Numbered from the stretch's first letter, positions 1-9,746 are shown. The stretch is DNA of 64,000 bases from Pandoraea bronchicola (GCF_902459805.1 NZ_CABPST010000013.1:62001-126000); one strand, 5' to 3'. Program-made: numbers and translations. The notes: generated by a model from the letters alone, not told the origin.

Positions 1-1769
1 TGCGCATTGGGCTTGCCGTATATCGGCGAATCCGGTGTCGAGGCGATGTCGAGGATCAGGATCGGCTTGGACGTGCGATGTTCGAGTTCGGTGGTCAGGC
101 CCTGAATGACGGACAGCAGGCCATCGTTCTTGCCGGTCGAGAGCGCCATGACGACCTTGGCGTGCGCGTCGGTGCTGCTGTTGATCGCCGCAATCATGCG
201 GCCGTACGCCAGATGGGCGGGCCGTGCGAAAGCGGGTTCGGTGCTGGCGGCACTCCCGGCGGCGACAGCCTCTGTCGAGCCCGCTGCAACCGCACTCCCG
301 CCCGTACCCGTGCGCCTGTCACCGCTAAGCAGCACCGGTGCGTTGACCACCGGCAGCAGCAGTGCGCGCTCCACTTGTTCGGGGCTCAGGAAAGTCTCGC
401 GCATACTCGCCAGAATCAGCACCGTCAGCGCAGAAATCAGCAGGCCGGCGACGATCGATGCGGCGATCAGCAGGCTGGCCGATACGCTGCGCTGCGACGG
501 CGGGAACGGCGCTTGAATCACGCGCACGTTGGTGCCATTGATCTGGCTCACCTGACCTTGCTGCACACGCGCGAGTTCGACCTGGCGCGAACGATCCTTG
601 AAGCTATCGGCAAGAATGTCACGGCGCGCCTGCAACTGACTCAACTGGCTCGAAACATCGCTCATCCCCTGCAACTTGGATCGCGTTTGCTTGATTTGCT
701 CGTCAAGTGCGGCTTGCTGCGCGAGGCCGCCCGAAATGCTTGCGCCCAGCACGGCCAGACGTTCCTGCACCACGTCGTAATAATTGTTGTGGCCCATGCG
801 CGTCGCCGTCATCATCTGCTGCTTCTGGTTCGCGATGTTGGCGCGCATGTCGGCGATCTGCTTGTCGAGCTGCTGCACGAACGGCGACGTGGGCAGGTAG
901 CGCGAAGCGAAGTCGGCACGCTTGGTCTCCAGCTCCATGAGCGTGACCTGCATGCCGTTGATCGCGCGGCTGGATTCGGAGTCATCCGCATAAATAGGAA
1001 TGGTCGAGCGCACGTCCTTGGTCGACGTCTGCAACGACTTCAGTTCGCTGCGGTCCTGCGCCAGCTTGGCGTCGGTTTCCAGCTTGCGCTGCACGAGTTC
1101 GGCTTCGAGCTGCACGGCGCGCGACGTCTGGTCGTCGATCTTGACGATGCCATGCTTTTTCTGGAACGCGAGCAAGTCGGCGTCGGCCTTGTCGAGCTGC
1201 TTGCCCACGTCGTCGCGCTGGCTGACCAGCAGATTGACCCGGCCCGAGGTGAAGATCGATGCGCGCTGGCGGAAGTACTTGTCGAGCAGGCGTGCCAACG
1301 CCTGGGCGGCCACTTTCGGATCGGTATCCGAGTAAGTCAGCGTGATGGTGTTGGCGAGGTCGTTCTGCTCGATATGCAGGCGGCGCTCGAAGTTCTGCAA
1401 TTCGCGATTGATGTCGCTCTCGGTCGCCCCCGGACCCAGCTTCGACAGAATCACTTCCCGGTGCAGTTCCGGGCTCGACAGAATCTGCGCTTCGACGCCG
1501 TTCAACTGGCCGGGCGGCGGCTGCATCGATACGCCGGGATTCGGGTTGTTGGTCTGGTCGTAATACCCTGCGTTCAGGACTAGCAGCGTGGCCTGTGCCT
1601 TGTACGGAATGGGCACAAACAGGGCGGCAAGAATGCCGATGGCAACGATGGCGAGAAATACCGCTGTCGCAATCTTGCGGTAATAGAAGAATGTGTTGAG
1701 ATAATCTCGAATCGTCACGTCGACGACCGCGGCGCGCCGGTCAGGCCTTGTTCTAGTCGTAATTGCCAT
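1..1769 (-). CDS. Exopolysaccharide chain-length determinant / Wzc-GumC-BceF-type protein (3' end outside window)
   Basis: Reading leftward from an ATG at 1769 the frame stays open to the window edge (about 589 codons seen). The protein has an N-terminal cytoplasmic tail, a membrane segment near residues 33-53, a Wzz-like periplasmic domain with long coiled-coil stretches rich in Q, L and K (about residues 150-400), and a second membrane segment starting after the typical Pro-rich PFPPSQRS motif. The cytoplasmic part begins with KVVMALSTGKNDG where tyrosine autokinases carry a P-loop; here the loop looks degenerate, as in GumC-like proteins. The family controls polymer length and couples polymerisation to export in the inner membrane. 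It is divergent from the Wza-like gene at 1976. Kinase activity cannot be judged because the end of the gene is missing. Confidence 0.85.
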   Translation of the reverse strand, partial: MAITTRTRPDRRAAVVDVTIRDYLNTFFYYRKIATAVFLAIVAIGILAALFVPIPYKAQATLLVLNAGYYDQTNNPNPGVSMQPPPGQLNGVEAQILSSPELHREVILSKLGPGATESDINRELQNFERRLHIEQNDLANTITLTYSDTDPKVAAQALARLLDKYFRQRASIFTSGRVNLLVSQRDDVGKQLDKADADLLAFQKKHGIVKIDDQTSRAVQLEAELVQRKLETDAKLAQDRSELKSLQTSTKDVRSTIPIYADDSESSRAINGMQVTLMELETKRADFASRYLPTSPFVQQLDKQIADMRANIANQKQQMMTATRMGHNNYYDVVQERLAVLGASISGGLAQQAALDEQIKQTRSKLQGMSDVSSQLSQLQARRDILADSFKDRSRQVELARVQQGQVSQINGTNVRVIQAPFPPSQRSVSASLLIAASIVAGLLISALTVLILASMRETFLSPEQVERALLLPVVNAPVLLSGDRRTGTGGSAVAAGSTEAVAAGSAASTEPAFARPAHLAYGRMIAAINSSTDAHAKVVMALSTGKNDGLLSVIQGLTTELEHRTSKPILILDIASTPDSPIYGKPNA

Positions 1770-1975
1770 AGGGATGCAAGAAGCGGAAAGGTTGCCCGGC
1801 CACAGTGAATGGCTTCAAGGCGCATATCTTACGGAAAAATGTCCCCGAAAAGTCCCCCAAAAGCCAATATTGTCCTATAAATCCGACGCTGATTTATGGT
1901 GCTTGGCGAGACGGCCGAACTGCTCTAGAGTACGGTCCAAACCGTGAAACTCCTCGGCTTCTAGCCATCTGTCCA

Positions 1976-2692
1976 ATGAATATTCTCCGCCCGACCTGTG
2001 TATTGGTGCTGATGATGCTGACGGCTTGCACTCACACATGGGTTGACACGAAATACCAGCAAGCCGATCGCTTCGCGACCTGGGTCGACGCCGCGCCGAG
2101 CCCGTATCGTCTGTTGGCGGGCGACGATATTTCGGTCGTTTTGCCATTCAACGTCGAACTCAACTACAAGGGCCGCGTTGCCCCGGATGGCACGATCGCC
2201 ATGCCGTTCGCCGGTAATCTGCCGGCCGCCGGCCAGACCCTCGCGCAGTTCGGCGAAACCGTGAATCGCGCGCTTGCGGCCAACGGCATGACCGCCAACG
2301 CGCACGCGATCGTCGCGGTCACCCAGACCGCCGCGCACATCTTCGTGGGCGGTGAGGTGGGCAAGCCCGGCGAACTCGCACTCACGCCCGGCATGAGCGT
2401 GATGCAAGCCGTCATCACCGCACAAGGCCTGCTCGATACGGCACGCACCGGCGAGATCGTGCTGATTCGTCGCAGCCCGGATGGTCGTCCGATGCTGCGT
2501 ACGGTCGACGTCAAGGCGCTCACGCAGCAGGGCGACCCGGCACAGGACATCGTTCTGCAATCCAACGACACCATATTCGTGCCGAAGTCGTCGATTGCCG
2601 AAGTGGATATGTGGGTCGACCAGTACATCAACAAGGGCTTGCCGTTCCAGAAGAACCTGAACTACGACATCAACGGCGCACGCAGCTTCTGA
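1976..2692 (+). CDS. Wza-like polysaccharide export lipoprotein
   Basis: 238 residues. The chosen ATG gives a short hydrophobic signal ending in the lipobox LTAC, so the protein should be an outer-membrane or periplasmic lipoprotein. After the signal comes the poly-export domain (YRLLAGDDISVVLPF and GRVAPDGTIAMPFAGNL, typical of Wza/GumB/BceE), then a SLBB-type beta-grasp segment (IFVGGEVGKPGELALTPGMSVMQAV). It is shorter than E. coli Wza (about 380 aa) and close to GumB-type exporters. It would form the outer-membrane channel for the exopolysaccharide and work with the divergent chain-length protein. An upstream in-frame extension exists but would bury the signal peptide, so it was not used. 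Confidence 0.9.
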   Translation: MNILRPTCVLVLMMLTACTHTWVDTKYQQADRFATWVDAAPSPYRLLAGDDISVVLPFNVELNYKGRVAPDGTIAMPFAGNLPAAGQTLAQFGETVNRALAANGMTANAHAIVAVTQTAAHIFVGGEVGKPGELALTPGMSVMQAVITAQGLLDTARTGEIVLIRRSPDGRPMLRTVDVKALTQQGDPAQDIVLQSNDTIFVPKSSIAEVDMWVDQYINKGLPFQKNLNYDINGARSF

Positions 2693-2807
2693 TGAGCGCT
2701 CGCACCCGGTCGCCGCAGACTACCCGCGGCAACCGGGCGCGCCAAATTCGCCAAGTCTAACCACCGAATTCAACCACTTCGTGACAGCCGGGCAGCAAAC
2801 CCTCGAA

Positions 2808-4100
2808 ATGAAATCCGCCGCCCCCGGCGATGTGACGGACGAATTGCCGCCCGTCTTCGCGGGTGACTTGCCGCGCACCTTTGTCGTCGGCTGTCTGGTG
2901 GTGCTCTTGCCGCTGTTCGGTCAGACCTTCCACTACATTACGGCGCTGTATCCGCTGTGGGCGCTGTCGAAGGCGTTCCCCATCCTCACGCTGCCGCTGG
3001 TGTTGCGACTGGGCAGTCAGCCGCGTTTCCCAATGACCCGGCAGGTGCTGCTGAGCTTCGCCTGGCTGCTTCTGGTGCCGAGCTTCGCCGCCGTCATCTA
3101 TTTCCACGAGAGTGTCTTCGTCAGCATCACGGCGCAGGTGAAGCTGCTGCCGATCCTGTATTTCTTCTCGTTTCTGGCGCTGCTCCTGATACTCAAACCG
3201 ACGCTCAATGAGCTGGGCCGCAGCTTCGTGATCCTGGGCGCGGTCGTCGTCGGCGCACTGATCGTCATGTGGATCGTGGTGCCCGCGAGTTGGTACAAGG
3301 AAACCTACGTTTTCGGTCAGGCGCCGTTCTTCACCAGCGACAGCCGCGGGCATCGCATCCGGATGTCGATGTATTTCCCGTTCATCCTGCTGTTCTTTTG
3401 TTATCGCCGCGCGTTTTTCGAACGCCATCTCGGGTACCTCGTTGGAGCGCTTATTGGGCTGGCCGTTGCGCTGCTGATCGTGAAGTCGCGCGCACTGGCG
3501 ATTGGCGTCATGGGAGTGCTGGTCATCAACACGTTCGTGTGGGCGCGTCCGCGTGCACGTATCGGGTTGCTGATCGTGGCGCCTGTCGTGCTGGCAAGTA
3601 TCTTTTCGATGGGGTATCTGGCGACCGTTTTCAGCGCAGGAACCGAAACCGGTTTCGACACCCGTCGCATTTCGGCCCAATTGGCGACGCGCTTCCTCGG
3701 TGACGATTCGATGCGCTGGCTGTTAGGCGTGGGCACCATCAGTCCCGCGAGCGGCGATACCCTCACGACCTACTTCCACCATTTTTTCTTCCTGGCGGAC
3801 ATTACCTGGCTGGGGATCGTGTTCGAGTTCGGCCTGATCGGCGCGCTGATCATTCTGGGCTTGCAACTGCGGGGCTTGTTTTTCTACCGGCGTTTGCGTG
3901 CGGAAGTCGAAGACGACTTCCTTGGCGCGCTCTACGACTATCTGGTCTTTGTGCTGCTGGCCTCGTTCTTTTACCCCCCAACGCTTGCGCCAGGCGAGAC
4001 CGCCGTCATTCTGGCGATATTCGCGTACATCTGGCGTGCAGGCGGTTTCGACAATCGTGCAGATCCCCGGAGTTTCCATGCGCGTGTTGCCGCGCCGTAG
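2808..4100 (+). CDS. O-antigen ligase/polymerase-like (Wzy-type) membrane protein
   Basis: About 430 residues with ten or more hydrophobic segments spread along the protein and a large extracytoplasmic loop around TWYKETYVFGQAPFFTSDSRGHRIR, followed by a second loop containing LLGVGTISPASGDTLTTYFHHFFF. This topology, two charged periplasmic loops in a polytopic protein inside an EPS locus, fits the Wzy polymerase / O-antigen ligase superfamily, which joins lipid-linked repeat units at the periplasmic face. Sequence identity in this family is too low to separate polymerase from ligase by eye. A GTG at 2781 is an alternative start in the same frame. The 3' end overlaps the next gene by 23 bp, which suggests one transcript. 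Confidence 0.75.
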   Translation: MKSAAPGDVTDELPPVFAGDLPRTFVVGCLVVLLPLFGQTFHYITALYPLWALSKAFPILTLPLVLRLGSQPRFPMTRQVLLSFAWLLLVPSFAAVIYFHESVFVSITAQVKLLPILYFFSFLALLLILKPTLNELGRSFVILGAVVVGALIVMWIVVPASWYKETYVFGQAPFFTSDSRGHRIRMSMYFPFILLFFCYRRAFFERHLGYLVGALIGLAVALLIVKSRALAIGVMGVLVINTFVWARPRARIGLLIVAPVVLASIFSMGYLATVFSAGTETGFDTRRISAQLATRFLGDDSMRWLLGVGTISPASGDTLTTYFHHFFFLADITWLGIVFEFGLIGALIILGLQLRGLFFYRRLRAEVEDDFLGALYDYLVFVLLASFFYPPTLAPGETAVILAIFAYIWRAGGFDNRADPRSFHARVAAP

Positions 4101-5742
4101 TGCGTGTTCCAATCTGATTCGACTGATGGGCGCGGCCGTGCTGCTGTCATGCGCAGCCTGCACGAAAGCGACCCCTGGCGCACCGCTGCCGGTAGCGATC
4201 GCGGTGGATGCGGCCGCGAATCGTCATCCGATCAATCCGCTGATCTACGGCATCAATTTCGGTACGACGGCGATGCTGCAGGACTTGCGCGCGCCGCTCA
4301 ATCGCTCGGGGGGCAACAGTGCGTCTGCCTATAACTGGCGGCTCGACGCTCGCAACGCGGGCCGGGACTGGTATTACGAAAGCCTGCCGGTGAATCCGGC
4401 CGACATCAATGACCAGTTCGGCGACCGGTTTGTCGGGTTGACGCAGGCCGGTGGTGCAACCCCCATCATCACTATTTCGATGCTGGGGCGCGTGGCCATA
4501 CTCTCACGCGCCCGCGAGCGGCTGGCCAGCTTCTCGATTGCCAAGTACGGCCCGCAACAGAATTACGACGTCGATGGCATGACCGACGCGGGCAACGGCA
4601 TCCTGCGAGACGGCACACCCGTCGTCAACGATCCGGACGACGCCACGATGCGCGACGATCCGGCAAGCCAGCAGGCGCGAGTCACGGCGCTGGTCCAGCA
4701 GTTCGGACCGGCACGTGCGGGTGGCGTGCGGTACTACGCCATGGATAACGAGCCGAGCCTGTGGCAACTGATTCACAACAATTCGCACCCGGTTGGTGCG
4801 CACGCGAGCGAAATTGCCGCGAAAGTGATCGCTTATTCGCGCGCGGTGAAGGCCGCTGACCCGGGCGCCAAGGTGCTCGCGCCGGAAGAATGGGGCTGGA
4901 ACGGTTATCTGTACAGCGGGTTCGACCAGCAGTATTCGATCAAGCATGGCTACGCGCAGGCACCGGACCGTCAGCACGAGACCGGCGGCATGCCCTATAT
5001 CCCGTGGCTGCTCACGCAGTGGAAGAAGGCAGGTCGTCCGGTCGACGTCTTCAGTCTGCACTTCTACCCGCAGAGCAAAGAGTACGAGGAGCCGGCCAAC
5101 GGCAATTCACCGGAGATCGCGCTCATGCGCAACCGCTCCACGCGCAACCTGTGGGACCCGAATTACAAGGACCCGACGTGGATCAACAGCGTGGTCGCGC
5201 TGATTCCGATGATGCGCCAGTGGGTCGACACCTACTACTACCCGGGCACGCCCATCGCGCTCACCGAGTACAACTGGGGCGCGGATACCCGCATGAACGG
5301 GGCGACGGCGCAGGCCGACATTCTGGGCATCTTCGGACGGGAAGGGCTGGACATGGCCACCCGCTGGGGCACGCTCGATCCGTCGATGCCGGTCTACAAG
5401 GCGATCAAGCTGTATCGCAATTACGACGGAAATGGCGGGGAGTTCGGTTCGACCAGCGTCGCCGCCACCGTCCCCGATCCCGATACGGTCTCGGCGTTTG
5501 CAGCGTTGCGTGAGAAGGACGGCGCCTTGACCGTCGTCGTGATCAACAAGCAACTCGATCGGGCCGCGCAGGCCACGATCTCGCTGGCGAACTTTGGGCA
5601 AACGGGGACCGGGGAGGTCTGGCGATTGGCGGACAATCAATTGACGCGTCAACCGGACGCCACCTATTCCGGCGGCGAACTGCGTGCCGATCTGCCGCCA
5701 CAGAGCATCATGCTCTTCGTGTTGCGCAAGCCGGCCAAGTGA
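4078..5742 (+). CDS. Glycoside hydrolase family 44-like lipoprotein
   Basis: 554 residues. The ATG at 4078 lies inside the preceding gene and gives a signal peptide with lipobox SCAAC, so the enzyme is probably a lipoprotein. The mature part starts with NPLIYGINFG and carries RSGGNSASAYNW, typical of GH44. The acid/base Glu is likely E225 (YYAMDNEPSLW) and the nucleophile E397 (PIALTEYNWGAD). A C-terminal beta domain (about 460-554) resembles the beta-sandwich that closes GH44 enzymes. GH44 members cleave beta-glucans such as xyloglucan or carboxymethylcellulose by a retaining mechanism. Inside an EPS operon it may trim or release the cell's own polymer; that role is inferred from context. 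Confidence 0.85.
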   Translation: MRVLPRRSACSNLIRLMGAAVLLSCAACTKATPGAPLPVAIAVDAAANRHPINPLIYGINFGTTAMLQDLRAPLNRSGGNSASAYNWRLDARNAGRDWYYESLPVNPADINDQFGDRFVGLTQAGGATPIITISMLGRVAILSRARERLASFSIAKYGPQQNYDVDGMTDAGNGILRDGTPVVNDPDDATMRDDPASQQARVTALVQQFGPARAGGVRYYAMDNEPSLWQLIHNNSHPVGAHASEIAAKVIAYSRAVKAADPGAKVLAPEEWGWNGYLYSGFDQQYSIKHGYAQAPDRQHETGGMPYIPWLLTQWKKAGRPVDVFSLHFYPQSKEYEEPANGNSPEIALMRNRSTRNLWDPNYKDPTWINSVVALIPMMRQWVDTYYYPGTPIALTEYNWGADTRMNGATAQADILGIFGREGLDMATRWGTLDPSMPVYKAIKLYRNYDGNGGEFGSTSVAATVPDPDTVSAFAALREKDGALTVVVINKQLDRAAQATISLANFGQTGTGEVWRLADNQLTRQPDATYSGGELRADLPPQSIMLFVLRKPAK

Positions 5743-5743
5743 C

Positions 5744-7084
5744 ATGACGGATACGCGCACCTCGCCCGGCAAGACGGGCGCTTCGATGATTCGCGGCAGC
5801 GTGATCAGTCTCGGCGTTCGCTTGCTGGACCTTCCCAGTCGCTACGGTTTTCACCTCCTGGTTGCGGCGGCGCTCGGCGTTGTCGATACCGGCAACTTCT
5901 ACATCGTGTTCAGCACGATGGTGGCGCTCGCGGGCTTCGGGCGGTTGGGCATCGATCAGGCGCTGACGCGGCAATTGGCGATGGATGTCGCGTCAGGGCA
6001 GTCCGGCGCCGTTCGTCCTGCCATTCGACGCGCATTGGGGCGGGTCTTCATCGCGTCGGTGGCGGTGTCCGTCTTGCTGGCGGCAGGGGCGTCGCTATTC
6101 GCCAACGATGTGCTGAGAAAGCCTGAGCTGGCGGTGCCGCTCATGCTGGGCGCGCTCTCGTTCGTTCCGCAAAATGTGGGCGCGGCGCTCGCGGGGGCGC
6201 TCGCCGGATTGCAGCGTGTGGGCTATAGCCAGATGATCTACTCGTGGCTCTGGCCGGCGATTTTCTGCGTGGCGGTCATCCCGCTGGTGGTCACGCAGCA
6301 CCTGACAGTGGCGAATGCGCTGGTCCTGATCGCAGCCAGCTTTACGCTCGCGGCGATTGCCGGCGCCGTGTTGCTGCAACGGTTCCTGCGCGAGATTCCC
6401 GCAGGTGCGCCGCATGGTCCTCTCCCGGGGCTGTTGAAGCCCGGTCTCTCGCTTTTCTCGCTGGAACTCACCAAGCTACTGATTACGTCGGCACCCGCCA
6501 TCGTCCTCGGCATTGTCGCCACCTCACGTGAGACGGGGCTCTTTGCGCTCGCGTGGCGTCTGGCGCTGGTCGTCAACATTCTGATCAGCGGTGTGACCGG
6601 AATGGCCGCGCCGCGATTCGCGAGCCTCTATGCCCGTCAGGACCTGCCCGGGCTCGAGCGCAGTGCTGCGCAGGCCATCGGACTGGTGCTGTGTCTGGCG
6701 CTGCCGGTGACCTTGGGCATGCTGCTCGTGCCGCAGCATCTGCTGGGACTGTTCGGTCACGGTTATGACGATGGCGCGAGCGCGTTGCGCGTGCTGGCGC
6801 TGGGACAGATGGCCGCGGCCTGCTTCACCGCCATGCCCGAACTGCTGGGTATGACAGCCCACACGCGCGCGCTCATGCGCATCAACGTGGTATCTGTCGG
6901 CGTGCTGTTGCTGTGCCTTGCTGTGCTAACCCCACTTGGCGGGAGCGTCGGGGCGTCGGTGGCGGCGTCGCTCGCCATTACTGTCAACGGTGCCGCCGCC
7001 GCGTGGGCGGCACGCCGATTGCTCGGCGTGTCACCGTTCACTACGCTCTGGCGTTGGACGGCGGGACGCGTTGCCCGTCGTTGA
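5744..7084 (+). CDS. Polysaccharide flippase (Wzx/MATE-like)
   Basis: 446 residues with about twelve evenly spaced hydrophobic segments and short loops, starting MIRGSVISLGVRLLDLPSRYGFHLLVAAALG, the usual opening of polysaccharide-biosynthesis flippases of the MVF/Wzx fold. It would translocate the undecaprenyl-linked repeat unit to the periplasm for polymerisation by the gene at 2808. The ATG follows the stop of the GH44 gene by one base, so the two are translationally coupled. Its stop abuts the stop of the convergent epimerase at 7085. An upstream in-frame start exists within the GH44 gene but adds an unlikely tail. Confidence 0.87.
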   Translation: MTDTRTSPGKTGASMIRGSVISLGVRLLDLPSRYGFHLLVAAALGVVDTGNFYIVFSTMVALAGFGRLGIDQALTRQLAMDVASGQSGAVRPAIRRALGRVFIASVAVSVLLAAGASLFANDVLRKPELAVPLMLGALSFVPQNVGAALAGALAGLQRVGYSQMIYSWLWPAIFCVAVIPLVVTQHLTVANALVLIAASFTLAAIAGAVLLQRFLREIPAGAPHGPLPGLLKPGLSLFSLELTKLLITSAPAIVLGIVATSRETGLFALAWRLALVVNILISGVTGMAAPRFASLYARQDLPGLERSAAQAIGLVLCLALPVTLGMLLVPQHLLGLFGHGYDDGASALRVLALGQMAAACFTAMPELLGMTAHTRALMRINVVSVGVLLLCLAVLTPLGGSVGASVAASLAITVNGAAAAWAARRLLGVSPFTTLWRWTAGRVARR

Positions 7085-8014
7085 TCAGGACCGTGCCGCT
7101 TCCGCCCGAATGGCCTCGCGCCACGGCGTCCACGTCAAATCGAAGGTCTTCTCCGCCAAGCCGGCATCGAGGCAAATGTCTTGTTGCCAGAGGCGGGCCA
7201 GTGACGGCGGCAGCGGCGGCGGCAACCCTTTCAGGCCAATCTTGCGGCCCGCAATCTCGGCAATCTTGAGCGCTGGGGCGATCACTTTCGTTTCGATCTT
7301 CAGACGTCGTGCGCCAATGCGCTTGACGGGCGTGGCCCCCAACGCCATCGCGTAGGCGGTGAAATACTCGTTCCAGCGTGGTGCGTTCGCCATGGCGAGG
7401 TTGTACGCCCGGCCGCCCGCTTCGGGTTGGCGCAGCGCCTTGAGCGCGGCGGTGACGACATTGTCGACGTGAACCAGATTGCTGTGCGCATCGCCGGCCG
7501 CGCCGAGATCGCCGAGGCGGCCCGCGCGCAGCAGTTCGGCAATGCGCTCCGACCACTGCGGGCTGCCGCCGCCATAGACACAGCCCGGGCGCAACACCGA
7601 GACCATCGGCAGGCCCGTGAGCGCTTGCTCGGCCTCCACCTTCGCCATGCCGTAAGGGCTCGCCCCGGCGAGCGCAGCGGTCTCGTCGATCCGGCCCTCG
7701 GCCGTGCCATACACTGCCATCGAGCTGAAATACACCACCGGTAGCGGCGTGCTGCGCGCATCGAGCGCAGCACGCAGCGCGCGCGCGTTGGCGACAATCG
7801 TCTCCGGCGACCCGGCAACGCAGTTCACCAAACCGTCGGCATCGGCGAGTGCTGCGCCCAACGAGGATGCGCTGAGCGCGTCGACAGCGCGTAGGCCGAG
7901 GCCGGCGCGGCGGGAGGCCGCGATCGGTTCGGCCCAGTCGGTGGCAGCGAGTGCCTTGACGACGTGGCGGCCGATGAAACCGGTCGCGCCGGTGACGAGG
8001 ATGCGGGCTTTCAT
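7085..8014 (-). CDS. NAD-dependent epimerase/dehydratase (extended SDR)
   Basis: 309 residues. MKARILVTGATGFIGRHVV is the glycine-rich NAD(P)-binding motif; the catalytic YxxxK is seen as YGMAK after the conserved Ser of YFSSMAVYG. This is the extended SDR plan of nucleotide-sugar epimerases and dehydratases such as UDP-glucose 4-epimerase, although the sequence is closer to the WcaG-like group without an assigned sugar. The product is cytoplasmic and probably supplies or modifies a sugar for the repeat unit. It lies 13 bp downstream of the GMC oxidoreductase on the same strand, so the two form a short operon convergent with the flippase. Confidence 0.85.
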   Translation of the reverse strand: MKARILVTGATGFIGRHVVKALAATDWAEPIAASRRAGLGLRAVDALSASSLGAALADADGLVNCVAGSPETIVANARALRAALDARSTPLPVVYFSSMAVYGTAEGRIDETAALAGASPYGMAKVEAEQALTGLPMVSVLRPGCVYGGGSPQWSERIAELLRAGRLGDLGAAGDAHSNLVHVDNVVTAALKALRQPEAGGRAYNLAMANAPRWNEYFTAYAMALGATPVKRIGARRLKIETKVIAPALKIAEIAGRKIGLKGLPPPLPPSLARLWQQDICLDAGLAEKTFDLTWTPWREAIRAEAARS

Positions 8015-8027
8015 GAGGCGTGCGAAC

Positions 8028-9746
8028 TCACGTAGAGGTGGATGGGAGGGGCGGCGTCGAAGCTGTCGGCAGGGGCAGAGCGGACAGGTCCGCCCGACAT
8101 TGCAGATGGTCTGCAAGCCGCAGCGCCAGCGCCACAATGCTCAAGGTGGGGTTCGCCTGACCGGACGTCGGGAAGACCGCCGCGCCCGCGATGAACACGT
8201 TGTCGGCCTCGTGCAACCGGCTATCAGCATTGACCACGCTGCTCAGGGGATCGTCGCCCATGCGCGCAGTGCCGATATGGTGGCCGCCGTAGGCGCCGTA
8301 GCGCGTCATTTCGGTTTCCACCTGAGCGGGGTCGTACGAGAAGTGGCCGACGCCCGTGCGTTCGATTTCCTGCGCAAGCGCGGCCAGGGCGCGCGTAACG
8401 GTGGCGATATCCTGCGGCGTGTAGCGCCAGTCGATGTGGATACGGCGCATGCCCAGCGCATCCGCTTCGTCACCCAGTGTCACGCGGCTATCGGCGTTGG
8501 GCACCTGCTCGGCATGAAAATCCAGACTGAAACGAAGGTTGGCCGGGCGCACGATCACGGACGGGAATTTCCGCGCCGCCAGCGTTCGGTGCGACAGCCA
8601 ATGGGTGAGGAAGCGCACGGTGTTCGGCACGTCCGTGATGACATTGCGTGCATGCGCAAGCCAGTTGCCGACGCCTCCGGGGGCATCGCCATAAAGGCGT
8701 TTTGCGTATTCGTACGGCACGATCGGTCTTGCCAGATACAGCGCCGAGAGAATGCCGTTGCCATGTCCGGCGTCGGGAATACGCGGATGGTGCAGGCGGG
8801 CGATGAAATTGCCCGCGTGAAGGTCGTGCTGTGCTTGCGGGCGCAGCGCCAGACGACGACGGCAATAAATGCCCTCGTCCGATACGTCGTAGCCATGCCA
8901 GACCGATGTCGCCTTCGAAAGGTCGATCGTGCCGATGGTCCCGGCGAGATGACTCATGTAATAGCGGCCCACGACGTCATGCGCGTTCCCGAGGCCCCGG
9001 CCGCTCACACCCGGGCTGCTCAACAGCAGACGGGGCACTTCGAGGCCACCGGTGGCGAGCACGTAGGCACGCGCGGCAACGGTGAACGTGTTGCCATTGA
9101 GCGTTCGCACGTCGGCCGGGCCGACGAGGCGTGTGTTTCCTTCGCGCATCGGCAGATGACAGAGGTTGGCGTGCTGTACGACGCGAACGCGTCCCTTGGC
9201 CAGACGGTTTCGGTAACGGCCGCCAAAATCCGTCGGACAACTAAACCGCTCCAGCGTGTTCGTCGAAAACACATCGCTGTCGAAGTTGCCGATCATCGGG
9301 GGGGAAGGGTGGGATGGCCTCGGGAACGCCTGTTCCGCGGTGTAGGCGAACTCGCCAGCTTCACACAACGCGTTAGCCTGACCGTACCACGGCAGCAGGT
9401 CGTTCAACCCGATGGGCCAGCCGCTGTGCGGTATGTAGTCGCGTGTTTCGAAGTCGATGGCGTCGAGCGGCATGCAGCGTCCGCCCCACAGGGTGGTCGA
9501 CCCGCCGAAGCGGCGGACCCGGTAGCTGTCGGCGGGGGGATGAAGCCGCGCGTCGGCAACGGTGCCCGCATAGAGTTGCTGGACGGCCGGCTCCGGTGCG
9601 TCGCCGCCGCTCTCGAGCAGGATCACGTCGAGCCCGCTCGCTTCCAGCGCAAGGGCAAGCGTAATGCCGGCGGCGCCGGCACCTGCGATGCACAGGTCGG
9701 CTTGCAGGCAAGTACCGGAAGGAATGTCGTTGGCGTCGAGGATCAT
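8028..9746 (-). CDS. GMC-family FAD-dependent oxidoreductase
   Basis: 572 residues from the ATG at 9746; a TTG four codons upstream is also possible. The N-terminal dinucleotide fold is clear (LCIAGAGAAGITLALALEASG, then ESGG) and the C-terminal GMC signature is present (VFIAGAAVFPTSGQANPTLSIVALALRLADHL). RRFGGSTTLWGGRCMPL and HHIGTARMG are further conserved GMC motifs. The family oxidises alcohol groups of sugars, choline or polyols with FAD. Placed next to an SDR enzyme in an EPS locus it probably oxidises a sugar or lipid-linked intermediate; the substrate cannot be read from sequence. It is an uncommon partner for a Wzx/Wzy locus. Confidence 0.88.
   Translation of the reverse strand: MILDANDIPSGTCLQADLCIAGAGAAGITLALALEASGLDVILLESGGDAPEPAVQQLYAGTVADARLHPPADSYRVRRFGGSTTLWGGRCMPLDAIDFETRDYIPHSGWPIGLNDLLPWYGQANALCEAGEFAYTAEQAFPRPSHPSPPMIGNFDSDVFSTNTLERFSCPTDFGGRYRNRLAKGRVRVVQHANLCHLPMREGNTRLVGPADVRTLNGNTFTVAARAYVLATGGLEVPRLLLSSPGVSGRGLGNAHDVVGRYYMSHLAGTIGTIDLSKATSVWHGYDVSDEGIYCRRRLALRPQAQHDLHAGNFIARLHHPRIPDAGHGNGILSALYLARPIVPYEYAKRLYGDAPGGVGNWLAHARNVITDVPNTVRFLTHWLSHRTLAARKFPSVIVRPANLRFSLDFHAEQVPNADSRVTLGDEADALGMRRIHIDWRYTPQDIATVTRALAALAQEIERTGVGHFSYDPAQVETEMTRYGAYGGHHIGTARMGDDPLSSVVNADSRLHEADNVFIAGAAVFPTSGQANPTLSIVALALRLADHLQCRADLSALPLPTASTPPLPSTST

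Noticed and set aside
78-1583. Long open frame on the plus strand at the left edge
   Set aside because: It is antisense to the chain-length protein, whose minus-strand frame has clear Wzz-type sequence; the plus frame is low-complexity Arg/His/Gln-rich sequence typical of high-GC shadows.
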